Source: Streblospio benedicti (lineage: Eukaryota > Annelida > Polychaeta > Spionida > Spionidae). Taken from it: a stretch of 64,000 nt of DNA. How positions within the stretch are numbered: position 1 is the stretch's first letter; each line of letters begins with the position of its first letter. Where the stretch lies: NCBI GenBank assembly GCA_019095985.1, contig CM032660.1, positions 58,384,897 to 58,448,896 of the forward strand, read 5' to 3'. The position numbers and the translations under genes are program-made. Under the pieces are notes generated by a model. It had not been told where the DNA came from. It saw only the letters and a program-made list of their open reading frames with translations, and ran no database searches. This document shows positions 20,456 through 33,333 of this stretch, in pieces.

Positions 20456-21167
20456 CTTCACCATATACTTGCTTATATAATGCACCAAATTTAAACTAGT
20501 CTTATACATTCCTTTGATCTAATGCACACATGCAATACTGATTGTAGAGTTTTGATAAAAGCTTTAATATCCTACACATTCAGGGTACTTGCTAATAGTA
20601 TTTAATGAAGAAATAATACACGGACTATTCTCTCACAGGATTCTCATCCCGATGTGTACTATATTTTCAAATTAATCTATCTGCGTTTCCCATTCCTCTA
20701 GGATGAATATTAGTGGTCATTGAGTTACCTTATCATAGGTAGAAGAGATCATGAACAAAGATAAGTCAAAGGTGAGTATTCTGTGACATGTTACCATTAG
20801 CAATTGTGACATTGGTGTGCATATGATATGGGATATCACTGCATTCAGCTAAATACAATAATCAAGCGGGTCTTTTTCACACTGAAGAAACTGACAAATG
20901 CAAAGCTGAAATGGTAACCATAAAGTAATACACAAAGACAATAATGCGCCAAATATCACACAACCAGGGGAAAAGTACCATTTTCTATGTGAAACTAAAG
21001 TAAACAGGCAAAAGGCAAAGTACTGAAAGAGTAAAAACCAATGTCAACATTACTATGAAAGTTTAAATAGTTTTCCTCACATGCAACAAACTGTAGACAT
21101 AAAATTCTGTTAAATATGGTAGAAATCAGACGCATCAGACACGTGGTCACCTTGCAGAACCCAACAA

Positions 21168-21221
21168 ATGGAAGCTACTGAAAATATGACCATAACGGAA
21201 TTACTGGCTATGCTGTCAACG
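21168..21221 (+). other. Array mini-ORF 1
   Basis: Eighteen open codons from ATG, identical to the consensus except V to M at codon 7. The donor is changed to ATAAG, so no GT. Confidence 0.45.
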
Positions 21222-22292
21222 ATAAGATGGTCTTTGGGGGGAGGTTTGTGGTGTCATGTGGTACAATTAGTGACTACAATCTATTAAATACAATAATTAA
21301 CGAATTTGAACAACAATTTCCACACAGGCCAGAGCTAAGATGTCTAATGGATTAATCACATAATATATTAAATTAAAAAATTATATTGTACAGTGCTTAG
21401 ATGAACATTGACAAAAAATATAACAATGCATGCACCAGTAGTCTTAAAGATATTTGTTATTTTTTGAGAACAAATCTCACATCTTCACACAGTGGATTCT
21501 GTGAAATATTAGACTATGACAGAGGTGATTATTCTAATTGTATTTGACAAACAATCTAATGTATTTAATGCATTTACTGATTATATAACCTTATTTACAT
21601 GACTACCCATATTACAAATTTAAAAAAAAACAAATAAACGAAATGTATTCAAAGATCATTTGCTTTAATAATGCACATGTAAAGCTTTAATGTCCTACAC
21701 AATCAGGCAACTTGCTAATGATATTTGACGAACAAATTATAAGTGATCATTCACTAAATGGATTATCATCCTATTGTGAACAGTATTTTCAAATTAATCC
21801 ATCTAAACCTCCCATGTCTCTAGGAGGAATATTACTGGTCAGTGAGATACCTCATTGTAGGTATAAAAAAATATGAACAAAGATAAGTCAAAGCTGAGCA
21901 TCCTGTCACATTTTGTCAACATTAGCAATTGTGACATTGGTGTGCATATGACATGCTATTGCTTAAATATGAGAAATCACCAAATTAAGTTAAGTACAAT
22001 ACATTATTGAGTCTTTTTCCACTAGGAACAAACTGACAAATGCTAAAATGGTGACCATAACGTAATGCATACAGGCAACAATGCGCTATATATCACATAA
22101 ACGAGGGAAAAGTAACATTTTCTATATAAAACCAAAAAAAAACATTGCAAAAGGCAAAGCGCTAAAAATGTCAACATTAATACAAGAGGGTATTAGGTTT
22201 CCTCAAATGCAACTAACTCTAGACACAAAAATCTCTGACATATGGTGGAAATAAGGTTTATAAGGCACATGCTCACTTGCCAACCCTGGCAA

Positions 22293-22346
22293 ATGAAAGC
22301 TACTGAAAATGTGACCTTAACGGAATTACTGGCTACGCTGTCAATT
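22293..22346 (+). other. Array mini-ORF 2
   Basis: Open from ATG with E2K, I9L, M15T and T18I relative to consensus. The following bases are GCAAG, which could act only as a rare GC donor. Confidence 0.4.
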
Positions 22347-22536
22347 GCAAGATAGTCTTCGAGGGTAAGAATGTGCAGCCATTATTGACCAAATTGTTAC
22401 AATTTATGAAATACAATCACAAATGAATTCAAACAATTTCCACAAAGGCTAGAGCTAAGATGTCTAATGGATCAATTACATAATGTATTTAGTTATATAC
22501 ATAAAATCATTATGCTGTAGAGTGCCAGAATGTATT

Positions 22537-22612
<76 letters not shown>

Positions 22613-22811
22613 CAGAATAGAAAGAAGAAGAAGAAGAAGAAGAAGAAGAAGAAGAAGAAGAAGAAGAAGAAGAAGAAGAAGAAGAAGAAGAAGAAGAAGA
22701 AGAAGAAGAAGAAGAAGAAGAAGAAGAAGAAGAAGAAGAAGAAGAAGAAGAAGAAGAAGAAGAAGAAGAAGCAGAAGCAGCAGAAGCAGCAGAAGCAGCA
22801 GCAGCAGACTA
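22537..22811 (+). repeat. (CAG)25 - (GAA)~50 compound microsatellite
   Basis: Seventy-five bases of pure CAG (22537-22611), a GCAGAATAG spacer, about 150 bases of pure GAA/AAG (22621-22771), then mixed CAG/AAG units. It sits at the position where all longer array units carry a CAG tract. Long reading frames across it (poly-Ala, poly-Arg, poly-Phe, poly-Leu) are artefacts of the repeat. Long GAA tracts of this kind can form triplex DNA and are unstable in length. Confidence 0.97.
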
Positions 22812-24034
22812 AGTGCTGTATGTCTGAACTGGTATCAGAATTTAAATGTGTAAACAATGTTGTATTTCTTTTAAGCCTAAGTAGATGTAGCATACAAACC
22901 ATACATGTGACATATAAAATGCAATGCTTTTACACTTATATTGCACAATACAAATCAACACAAATCATGTAATACCTAACGTTTACATTGTATATCACTA
23001 CCACAATTGTATCTGCCCAAATACACCATAGAACATGGAGAATAAATATCATATCATACATAACAGTATCCAATGGGATGCTGCATAACATTTCGAACAC
23101 ACTGCTGTATATGTTTTCGTGGAATTTTATAACATACACGATGTAGGTAGATGATAGTGAGAATACCCAATATCTACCACTAACCTGAATCTGTCTCCAT
23201 AAACTTGCTTATGATAAGTACTAAAGTTTAAATTAGTCTTACCCATTTTTTTTATTGTGTGAGAACAAATCTCAATCTATTCACCCTGGGAATTCTTTGA
23301 AGTATTAGATTATGACAGAGCTGATTAATTTGTATTGTAGTTGAAAAACATTTTAATATACTTAATGCATTTCCTGACTTATGTAATGAATTTTACATGG
23401 CTATCCATTATACGAATTACAAAAAACAAATATGCAAATTTGCAAGACAGATTGAAGATCTTTAATAAAAGCTTTAATATACTACACAATCCGGCACCTT
23501 GCTAATAATATTTGACAAACAAATTATGCACACATCGTTTACTAAAAGGATTCCCATCTTGTTGTGTACTGTATTTTCAAACTAATCTATCTACATTTCC
23601 CATGTCGCTAGGATGAATATTACTGGTCAGTGAGTTACCTTAATTATTGTAGGTAGAAAAGATAATGAACAACGATAAGTCAAAGCAGAACTGTCTGGCA
23701 CATTTTGTTAGCATTAGCAACAATGACATTGGTGTGCATATGACATGCTATCCTTAGATATGACAAATCTCTGCATTCAGTTAATACAACCATAAAGTAA
23801 TGCATACAGGCAACAACACGCCAAATATCACATACTCAAGGAAAAACTAACATTCTGTATAATGAACAAAAAAAAAACGCCGTGAAGTGCAAAGCACTAA
23901 AAACGTATAAAAAATGTCAACATTACCACAAGAGGGTAAATAGTTTACCCCATGTAAAGTATAGACAAAAAATCTATGAAATATAGTGGAAATACGGTTC
24001 ACAAAGCACATGGTCACCTTGCCAAACCTGGCAA

Positions 24035-24087
24035 ATGAAAGCTACTGAAATATGACCATAACGGAATTACTGGCTAGGTTGTCAATG
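24035..24087 (+). other. Array mini-ORF 3 (broken)
   Basis: One base is missing after codon 5 (GAAATATGACC), which breaks the frame. The donor GTAAG is kept. Confidence 0.4.
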
Positions 24088-25169
24088 GTAAGATAATCTG
24101 TGGGAGTAAGTTTTTGGCGCCATGGGGTACAATTATTGAACAAATTGTCACAATTGATTATATACAATCACCAAGTTGAACGAATTTGAACAACAAAAGT
24201 ACACAGTTACACAAGTCATGTAATACCTGATGTTTACATTGTGTATCACTACCACAATTGTGTCTGCCCAAACACATTAGGAAAATGAAAAATAAGTAAA
24301 TATTACACATTACAGTCTGGCATGTTGCATAATATTTTGAACACAGCTGCTGCATACGTTTTTGTGGAATTCTTACACATACACGATGTAGGTGGATAGT
24401 GCACATAGTTAGTGAGAAACGACAACAGATATCACTGATCCAAAACTGTCTCCATAAACTTGTTTATATAAAATGTAATGAAGTTTAAACTAGTCTTACA
24501 CATTTTTGTTATTTTGTGAGGACAAATTTCACCTATTCACGCTGTGAATTCTTTGAAATCTTAGTTTATGAGAGAGCTTATGATTAAATATTGCATTTTA
24601 AATACATTTTAATGTATTTAACGCATTTCTTATTTGTATAACATAATGTGCATGACTACCCCATTTTACGAATTAAAAAAACAAATAAACAAAATTTATT
24701 CAAAGATCCTTTGCTATAATTATGCACATATGCAATAATGATTGTACATTTGTAATGAAAGCTTAACTATTCTACTCAATCAGGTTGCTTGATAATAATA
24801 TTTGCTATTGCTAATATACGCTATTGCTTAAATAAAACACATCACTGCATTTAGTTAAATACAATAATTAAGATGGTCCCTTTTCATTCTGAAGAAACTG
24901 ACAAATGCAAAGCTACAATGGTGACCATAAAGTAATGCATACAGGCAACAATGTGCCAAAAATCACACAACCAAGGAAAAGGTAAGGTTTATAAAAGAAA
25001 AAAAAAATACAAAATGCAAAGCACTCAAAATGTTTAAATGAATATCAACATTACTCCAAGAGGATAAATAGTTTTTCTCAAATGCAACAAACTATAGATG
25101 AATAATTTCTGTGAAAGATGATGGATACAACACTCACAAGGCACATGCTCACCTTGCAAAACCTGCTGA

Positions 25170-25223
25170 ATGGATGCTACTGAAAATGTGACCGTAACAG
25201 AAATACTGGCTATGCTGTCAATG
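25170..25223 (+). other. Array mini-ORF 4
   Basis: Open from ATG: E2D, I9V, L11I, T18M relative to consensus. The donor is changed to ACAAG. Confidence 0.4.
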
Positions 25224-25364
25224 ACAAGATAGTCTTTGGGGGTAGATTTGTGGCGCCAGGTTGTACAATTATTGACCAAATTGTTACAATCTATTAAATA
25301 CACTCACTAACGAATTCGAACAAGAATTTCCACTCAGTCCAGAATCAAGATCTCCAATGCGTTA

Positions 25365-25796
25365 TGAGTACGTCGCACAGGGAGTGGTTTTTACTGAGGT
25401 GGCCGTGCCCTCAACTTGCATAGAACGTGCGATTTACTCACGTATAACTTACGTCCTACGCACCGTGCGATTACAAAAGTACGGGATCCGCACGTTCATG
25501 GTACAGGGAACGCACGACCCCAGTACTGTGTCTGTGCCGACGACGTGTGGGTAAATCATCTGTGTTTAACGTAAGGTCTCCGCACTGCCTCCGTACGGTC
25601 AGACCATGACGTAGGGTGGTGGTAGAAGAAGTTTGGCAAGCCAAACTTCTTCTGCGGCCACCGTACGGCCACCGTACGGCCTTGAAAAAACGTACGTTTG
25701 TCGCACTGCATACGCAAGGATCCTCACGTTTTCTATGCGTTTTTGGTCGTAGACTGGCTGTAGACCCACCTTGCGGTGGAATGTGCCCCTCGCTTA
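25365..25796. mobile_element. hAT-like MITE, left-truncated
   Basis: Matches the complete copy at 44141-44635 from about GTGCGTTA/GGAGTG to its right terminus, GGTGGAATGTGCCCCTCGCT. The left terminus is missing. Internally it has palindromes (GAAGAAGTTTGGC/GCCAAACTTCTTC) and repeated CACCGTACGGCC. It joins one array unit at its AAGATCTC.AATG site to the next unit at GCTAAAATGG, so part of a unit was lost at the junction. Confidence 0.75.
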
Positions 25797-26056
25797 AAAT
25801 GGTGCCATAAAGTAATACATACAGGCAACAATGCGCTAAATATCGCACAACCATGGAAAAGGTACCACTTTCTAAATCAAATTAAAAAAAACACTGCAAA
25901 AAGCAAAGCAATCAAAACATTTAAAAAATATCAACATTCCTGCTAGAGAGTAAATAGTTTTCCTTAAATGCAAGAAACTATAGACCGACAAATTCTCTGA
26001 AAAGTTGGTTGATATAACTCTCATAAGGCACGTAGTCACCTTGCCAAACCTGCTGA

Positions 26057-26110
26057 ATGGAAGCTACTGAAAATGTGACCATAACGGAATTACTGGCTAT
26101 GCTGTCAACG
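26057..26110 (+). other. Array mini-ORF 5 (consensus, donor kept)
   Basis: Exactly MEATENVTITELLAMLST followed by GTAAGG. A TGA stands directly before the ATG in frame, so if translated it must start at this ATG. Confidence 0.5.
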
Positions 26111-26214
26111 GTAAGGTGGTCTTTGGGGGTACGTTTATAGCGCCATGTTTTAAAACTAATGACCAAATTGTTACAATCTATCAAAACAATCACTAATAAA
26201 TTCTAACAACCGTT

Positions 26215-27190
26215 ATTCTTAGAAGTGGCAGTGACGTTTTGTGGGTGTTAACTGGATATGTGCATGAGTAAAACAAGATCTCGTGAGTTTGGCAACATTT
26301 TTAATGCTACTTTATATGAGCTTACAGTGAGTTTTTTTGTTTGTTTGTTTGTATGGATACTCTGCAGCTATCAACTTTGATGATTATAGCAGAAGGAGGC
26401 ATTGTGGTGTTGGTTCATGGACCTCCAGAGGCAGACTAGGTGGCCAACTAAGCCTCGGGGGTGGAGGGATCACACTAGCTATTGTTTTCAAACTAGGTGA
26501 GTTCTTTTACGTGCCGAGGGGTGACTGTCCTCTAGACGGGACACGCCTTTTAAAGTTTTTCTGAGAGATGCACGAAGGGCACCCGGTATGTTTGAGAATT
26601 TATTTTAATTATATGCCAGGATGCCAGGTCTTCTTGGTCTGACCTACTAACAAACAACATTTTACTTAACAGTGACGTGATAATAGAAATAAGATTGTTA
26701 TTTCCAGACCAATTAGTGATTGTGACTACAGAGCAAGAGAGGGACAGGAGGGAAACGACAGGAAGAAGTGTGGTGAGAGTGGGAAAGAATTGATGTGTAT
26801 CCTTTGCAGGCGCCAGAAAGAGAGGAGAGCTGGGGCCCGAGACGTGATGGCGGCGCAGGGAGCGGGCGCACGTGGGTTTGGCGCCAGGCCACTTTGAGGA
26901 TGATCCAGGGGCTGGATCAGCCTCATAGCGGCACCGCAACCCTGGGAGGGACGATAGGATGGTGGCTGGTGGGCGACCCTGACCTGAAGGTGGCCCGGTT
27001 CAACCGGGCTGTGGTCATGCAGCAGTGCATAGATGTCACAGCCTGTCGGCGGCTTTCAGGGAAGTGATTAGGAGGGCGGCCATGACCTGAGATGACCTAG
27101 ATTGATTTGGTGACCTAGGAAAAAGTAGCGTAAAGGAAACGAGTTGACCATAACCTGATTTCAGTAGGTGCTCTACTCAGAACAGTGCCA
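26215..27190 (+). repeat. Dispersed repeat with exon-like segments, copy 1
   Basis: About 75-85% like 33575-34650. The first part has two overlapping open frames through ATGGATACTCTGCAG (LSTLMIIAEGGIVVL and NFDDYSRRRHCGVGSW). It ends at CTAG|GTGAGT, a strong donor-like site. The second, GC-rich part starts after TCCTTTGCAG|GCGCCAG, an acceptor-like site, and stays open to GGAAGTGA at about 27067. I do not recognise a protein. The near-tandem GACCTGA.ATGACCTAGA at the 3' end resembles a repeat tail. Either a short gene family or a non-autonomous element. Confidence 0.5.
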
Positions 27191-27345
27191 CAAATTTGCA
27201 TGTATGAAATTTAAACAAATTTCCTCAGTCCAGAACTAAGATCTCTAATGGTTCAATTATATAATGTATTTAGTTACATAAATTAAATCGTTTAAATTGT
27301 ACTATAGTGCTTAAATGAACATCAACAAAAATATTAAAATGTTTG

Positions 27346-27372
27346 CTGCTGCAGCAGCAGCACCACCACCAC

Positions 27373-27425
<53 letters not shown>
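27346..27425 (+). repeat. CAG/CAC microsatellite in array unit
   Basis: CAG units interrupted by five CAC units, then about 16 pure CAG and CAGTAGCAACAG. Same position in the unit as the tract at 22537. Confidence 0.95.
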
Positions 27426-27426
<1 letters not shown>

Positions 27427-28018
27427 CAACAGAAGACTAAGTATTGTAGATCTGAATTTGTCTGAATTATTGTATGTCTATTGTATGTATCAGAATTTTA
27501 ATGTGTACAGAAATTTCCTATTCCGTTTTAACCCTAAGTAGATGTAGCATACAAATCATACATTTAAAATATAAAATGCAATGCTTTTACACTTATATTT
27601 CAAAGTACACAGTTACACAAATCATGTAATACCTGACGTTTACGTTGTGTATCACTACCACAATTGTATCTGCCCAAATACATCAGGAAAATGAAAAAAA
27701 CAAAACAAGTAAGTTTCACATCTTACAGTCTGGCATGTTGCATAACATTTCGAACACATCTGCTGTATACGTTTTTGTGGAATTTCAAACGCATACACGA
27801 TGTAGGTTAATAGCGCACATAGTGAGAGAGAAAAGACAACATATATCACTGATCCAAAACTGTCTACGTAAACTTGCTTATACTGAAGTTTAAATTAGTC
27901 TTATTCATTTTTGTTAGTTTGTGAGGACAAATCTCATCTATTCACGCTGTGAATTAAATATAACCAGCCGCAAAACATAACCAGTTACGTTTTGCGTTAA
28001 CATAAAAACATAACCACA

Positions 28019-31000
28019 CCCCGAAAATGGACCTGGTGACGCAAAATATAACCACGCCGCAAAATATAACCACAGCAAATGTGCACTTTTTTTAACATAC
28101 AGTATTTTTGTTTTATTAGCCTACGACTGTATCAGATATATTTACTCGAGTCATCCAATGTTTAGTGCTTAGAATGGTCTGACTGGGGCATTTGGTAATG
28201 GTGCACTTGTAGATGGTTCTGTCTAATGATTATTGATTTTAATTAATTATATGCATTATACAATGCGGCCCAATTTCCTGCCTTACCAAAATATGATACA
28301 TCCATCAATTTATAACATGCAGTTTTTTTTATTACGTCAAGCCTCAACAGATGCAGTACAAATACAGTAATTATGCCAGCAATATCACTGTTATGTAAAT
28401 ATAACCGTTCCGTTAATTCCACTGGATTTTGAGGAAATAAATTGGAACAATGCATTATTGATTTTGATAGTAATTATTGGGATTCAAAAATCATGTTAAC
28501 CCACAATAATCACTAGGTTTTGCTGTAAAAGTTAAAAAAAAAAAAAAGATGTCATAGCAATGGGTTGTGAAAAATATTTTAATCAAGGAAGATCTTCGTA
28601 CAAGTCAACGATGAAGAGTGTATGGTTGCGGTGTTTTCTTTTTTCAAACCCGTTGTCGAATTCAACATTTACTGAAACAGTTTTCAATTTAAATTAATTG
28701 TGATTCTTTGAAATTCAGTGATTATTGGTAAATAAAAATTGAAATATAATGGTGACAACTGTATTTGAGGAGTCAGGAAAAGAGGTTTGCCCTACCAAAG
28801 GTCTGACTGGTCGTTTTAAAAATTTGGTAATGAGTTCACCACTGGGGATGGTTCTGTCTAATGATTATTGATTTTAATTAATTATATGCATTATACAATG
28901 CCTGTCAGTTCTCTGCCTACTCCAAAATTGGATACATATCTTTCGTTGAACATGTTTCTATTACAATATACACAGATGCAGACAGTTAACACTACACTAA
29001 TTTGACGTCATCAATAGGCCTAAGCGGGGGACCTCAAAACTTATGACTCGAAGCTTTTTGACACTAGACCTTTGGAGAATGCTGAGACAGACCAGATTGG
29101 GATTCAAAACATCATAATGACCCACTGGTCTATTCACTAGGGTACCGCTGTGAAAGTTACCAGCAGTAATACAAGCAAGATGGGGGCACAGTCTGTGGGT
29201 TGAACCATTTTTCTCAAGATTACTTAGATCTCGCGTACAAAAAAAACTAACCAGATATGTATTAGCTAATAATAGTGTGTATAATGTGCATAATGATGCT
29301 GAAAATGTGTCAAACTCTTCTTTAAGGCTATGTTCCACCAAGATTCTATACCCAAAGCACATACTCTGCGCACAGTTTCTAGGATTTTCTAGGCATTCGA
29401 ATCTGTACGAATCCGTTGAGAGATATCACCTTGTAGCTCCAAAGAAAGCAACAAGTCAGCTCACAGACAGTGCATGATAGCGGCAGATTGTTGCCATAAA
29501 CACAGCTTGTCGATCACGTAATAAATTTGGCGCCTTCTTTAATTTATAAGCAATTTCCAGTTCATTTGAAATGAAGCTTTATTAAAACAAAGTTTAATTT
29601 GAAAAAAAGAAAGAACATATATTTAATCAAAGTACATTTATTTGAAAAAAAATATGTTAAAGTCCAATACTTTTGTACATCCATCTAATAAACAAAACAT
29701 AGTATGTGTTCAAGTATTACATATCACAATGGCGAACATGAAAACACCGAAGTCCATGACAGTCACAACACAGTCCCACAATCCTCACTGTCTTGGTAGA
29801 TGTCCAGTCTCCATGACCACCCTGCAATGGAACAGAACCACTGGGCCCTTGCCTTCCTTTGAAGCTCTTTTTTGGTCTTTGTACATGGTAAACGAGGGTG
29901 TCTTCAAGGTTCTTATCCTGTTCCATTTACAAGGGACGATCCTAGGTTAGGTCCCTCGCGGTTCAGCAGCCGGTTCTGTAGCTGGGCATACCTTGTTCTC
30001 ATCAGGTTGTGCAGGAGACAGCAGGTGGTAACAATGAGACGAACAGTGTCTGGCTCCTGGTCCATTGTTGTCAGCAGCACACGGTCACTGTTGTTGTAGA
30101 TTTGGGCGTCAAATCTATGTACGTGAATTTGAAGTCTGAGCTCACCATGGCAAAGAGTATAAGTGGAAACCCTTTGTAGTTGTAGGACTCTGAAGCACTG
30201 TGCAAGGGACACTTGATCTGCTTGGCATCAATTGCACCTGTGGTGTGAGGAAATATCCCTCTCGTACCAGTCGTCAGCCATGGATTTCCAGTCTTGCTCC
30301 ATGTCAGGTAGACTCTTTTTGTGTGTTCAGCCAGGATGGTTGTGCACTTTCTCTGACTACCGTACTGATGGTGTTGTGGGGACATGACGTATGACATGTC
30401 CTTGTACCTTGTGCCAGAGTTGAAGGCCACACTCAGACCAGGTTGTAGGGGCTGCCGGTAGTTCGGGTTTGCTTCGTCAGTCGTCCAGCAAGGTGTAGAG
30501 ACATCTTATCAAACATTTCTAGAGGCTTTCGCAGGAAGTTCACAAAGGATGAGGAGTCCACCACATAGTACGGTTAAGCCATCAGGTTGTGGCATAGGCC
30601 CTTACATTGTCGCTTTTTGGCGTGCATTGAGGAGGTTTTCAGCAGCAAAATACCATTGCAGACCGAATGCAGGGGTACTGATCAATAATAATCTTCTTAG
30701 AAAGTTTTTCTCTGTGGATTATCAGCGACCTTTCGGCGAACATAAAATGCCACGGTATCTTCTTTAGTATCTACTATAAAAACAGACGGCACCCGAGGTC
30801 TTGATACATACAGAGACATATAAAGAAACACCTACTACCGTAAGTGCAAATGCAATTTCTGCCATGGAGAGATAACAAACTCAAGGCCAGGATGGTGCCG
30901 CTTTTGATACCATAGTTGTGTAATCAGGTGTTACAGTTGTTATATACTAAGCTCAATTAGCGCTACAGATATTCGTGTGTTTCATCACATTACAAACCAC

Positions 31001-31330
31001 AGATGTGCACACCACGTTTGACCACAAGACACCCTAAGATCAACCAAGATGTCTGCATATATAATGGTTTCACATTTTACAGATTTGTTGCCAATATTTT
31101 ACTCATATACAACCCACACAAATGCAGCAGTAAACGTCCCTATTTTAAACCAGTTTTAGACATTATGCACCCGAGTCTACACTCTGCTGTGTGAGTATGT
31201 GCCATGTAAACTGTAAAAATGAATAGTCGGCAGTTTGGTGATTTTCCGCACAAACTAACCTTTTCCCTACACCTTGGTTATATTTTGCGGCAGTGGTTAT
31301 ATTTTGCGTCACCAGGTCCATTTTCGGGGA
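28019..31330. mobile_element. Second PIF/Harbinger-like DNA transposon, dead
   Basis: Inverted terminal repeats of about 54 bp: left 28019-28072, starting CCCCGAAAATGGACCTGGTG; right 31273-31330, its complement. Each contains two copies of CGCAAAATATAACCA. The element encloses a minus-strand HARBI1-type transposase relic (29720-30615). Inside, a ~360 bp segment is duplicated in tandem (about 28150-28520 and 28790-29160, sharing GGTTCTGTCTAATGATTATT). It is inserted in an array unit, with loss of about 500 bp of that unit. Clearly older than the element at 7-13 kb and unrelated to it in its ends. Confidence 0.75.
29720..30615 (-). pseudogene. Harbinger transposase relic
   Basis: Readable in pieces on minus, high to low coordinates: SSSFVNFLRKPLEMFDKM (N-terminal helical part), ISTVVRE, then the DDE start HTTGAIDAKQIKCPLHS with YNYKGFPLILFAMVSSDFKF. 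The C-terminal VRLIVTTCCLLHNLMRTRY and a tail follow. Relative to HARBI1 relatives the Gly after the first catalytic Asp is changed (GAIDAK instead of GAIDGK). At least four frame changes and stops separate the pieces. The SDAQI region with the second Asp is not readable. Not functional. Confidence 0.8.
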
Positions 31331-31668
31331 ATAAAAGACATCACTGCATTCAGTTACATGCAATAATTAAGAGGGCCCCTTTTCATTCTGAAGAAATTGA
31401 CAAATGCAAAGCTAAAACGGTGCCTTAAAGTAATGCTTACAGGCACCAATGCGCTAAATATCACACAACCATGCAAAAGGTACCACTTTCTAAATCAAAT
31501 TTTAAAAAACACTGCAAAAAGTCAAAGCACTCAAAACATTAAAAAAATATACCAACATTACTCCGAGAGGGTAAATAGTTCTCCGCCAATGCAGCAAACT
31601 ATAGACAGACAAAAAGATGGTTGATGTAACTCTCATAAGGCACATGGTCACCTTGCCAAACCTGCTGA

Positions 31669-31722
31669 ATGGAAGCTACTGAAAATGTGACCATAACGTA
31701 ATTACTGGCTATGCTGTCAAGG
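31669..31722 (+). other. Array mini-ORF 6 (stop at codon 11)
   Basis: Consensus except GAA to TAA at codon 11. Donor GTAAG kept. Confidence 0.4.
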
Positions 31723-32797
31723 GTAAGATGATCTTTGGGCGTAAGTTTGTAGCGCCATGGGGTAAAATTATTACACAAATTGTCTCAATTAATGCCATAC
31801 AATCACCAACGAATTTGAACAACAAAAGTTGTGTATCACTACCACAATTGTATCTGCCCAAAGACATCAGGAAAATGAAAAATAAGTAAGCATTACACAT
31901 TACACTCTGGCATGTACTAGTCTCATACATTTTTGTTAGTTTGTGAGGACAAATCTCACCTATTCACGCTGTGAATTCGTTGGAATCTTAGATTATGAGA
32001 AAGCTTATTATTTTATATTGTACTTCAAATTCATTTTAATATATTTATTGCATTTCTTACTTATGTAAAATAATGTACACGACTACCCATTTTACGAATT
32101 AGAAAAACCAATAATCCAAATGTATCTACAGATTCTTTGCTATAATAATGCACATATATGCAATACGGATTGTAGAACTGTAATAAAAGCTTAAATATCC
32201 TACTCAATCAAGTTGCTTGCTAATAATATTTGACGGATAAAGTGTGCAAGGATGATTCACTTGAAGGATTCTCACCCCGATGTGTACTATATTTTCAAAT
32301 TAATCTATTTGCATTTCTCATGCCACTAGAACGAATATCACCAGTCATTGAGCTCCCTCATGGTTGGTAGAAAATATTATGAACAAAGATAAGTCAAAGT
32401 TGAGCATTCCGACCCATTTTGTTTACATTAGCAATGATAACATTGGTGTGCATATGACATGCTATTGCTTAAATAAATGACATCACTGCATTCAGTTAAA
32501 TACAATAATTAAGAGGGTCCCTTTTCATACTGAAGAAATTGACAATTGCAAAGCTAAAATGGTGCCATAAAGTAATGCATACAGGCAACAATTTGCTAAA
32601 TATCATACAACCATGGAAATCACATTAAAAGAACAGTGCAAAAGTCAAAGCACTCAAAAGGTTTTTAAAAAATCAACATTTGTCCGAGAGGGTAAATAGT
32701 TTTCCTCAAATGCAACAAACTATAGACGGACAAATTCTCTGAAAGGTGGTTGATATAACTCTCATAAGGCACATGGTCACCTTGCCAAACCTGCTGA

Positions 32798-32851
32798 ATG
32801 GAAGCTACTGAAAATGTGACCATAACGGAATTACTGGCTATGCTGTCAACG
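32798..32851 (+). other. Array mini-ORF 7 (consensus, donor kept)
   Basis: MEATENVTITELLAMLST followed by GTAAGA, with TGA directly before the ATG. Identical in peptide to copy 5, 6.7 kb away. Confidence 0.5.
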
Positions 32852-33194
32852 GTAAGATGGTATTTGGGGGGGCGGTTTGTCGTGCCATGTTTTACAATTA
32901 TTGACCAAATGTAAACACCAAATACAGGCGATTAGAATTTTGAGAAGAATTTACAGAATATTCCCTATTTATGATTCGTAATCGGTATTGTAGCTGTTTG
33001 TCTGCAAGGAGGACAAGTATATTTTTTGGAGGATGAGTACATTTTTTAGTGTTACTCGTCACGCGGTAGAGTAGAACTCTTCGATCTAATTCTGACCATA
33101 TTACGGATCATATCCCATTCAACAGGCAAATGTGTTTTCATTTTTATATGCAAAGACGACGATTACATATGATAAGCATCCGTTGGGCTTGCAG

Positions 33195-33333
33195 AGGAGT
33201 TTGAGTTCACATCGAACCGGAAGCGGACGATCGGACAGGGCTTCGAGGGCCGCTTCTGTGACGCAGAACTCAAGGATGAAGAGGAACTGCCGCCCGAGAT
33301 ACAGAAACAAATCAACAGCATGGTCGAATACAG
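33195..33333 (+). CDS. Lone internal exon, possibly iRhom-like
   Basis: An exon of 139 bp with acceptor CTTGCAG|AG and donor TACAG|GTCAGTG, open only in one frame. Codon use and GC are far higher than the surrounding array. The peptide begins EFEFTSNRKRTIGQGFEGRF and continues CDAELKDEEELPPEIQKQIN, then SMVEY and a split Arg codon. The G..GR...QI..M...R layout resembles the cytoplasmic stretch just before the first membrane helix of inactive rhomboids (RHBDF1/2: GMVGRL...KRQIEDMDDHR). That is a pattern resemblance only. No neighbouring exons were found within 2 kb on either side, so it may be an isolated exon of a long-intron gene or a transduced fragment. Confidence 0.6.

Noticed and set aside
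22510-22902. Long frames of poly-Phe/Leu, poly-Ala and poly-Arg
   Set aside because: Produced entirely by the CAG and GAA tracts; no flanking coding sequence or splice sites.
28019-31330. CRISPR-like array from repeated AAAATATAACCA motifs
   Set aside because: Only paired copies at transposon ends, no regular spacers, eukaryotic context.
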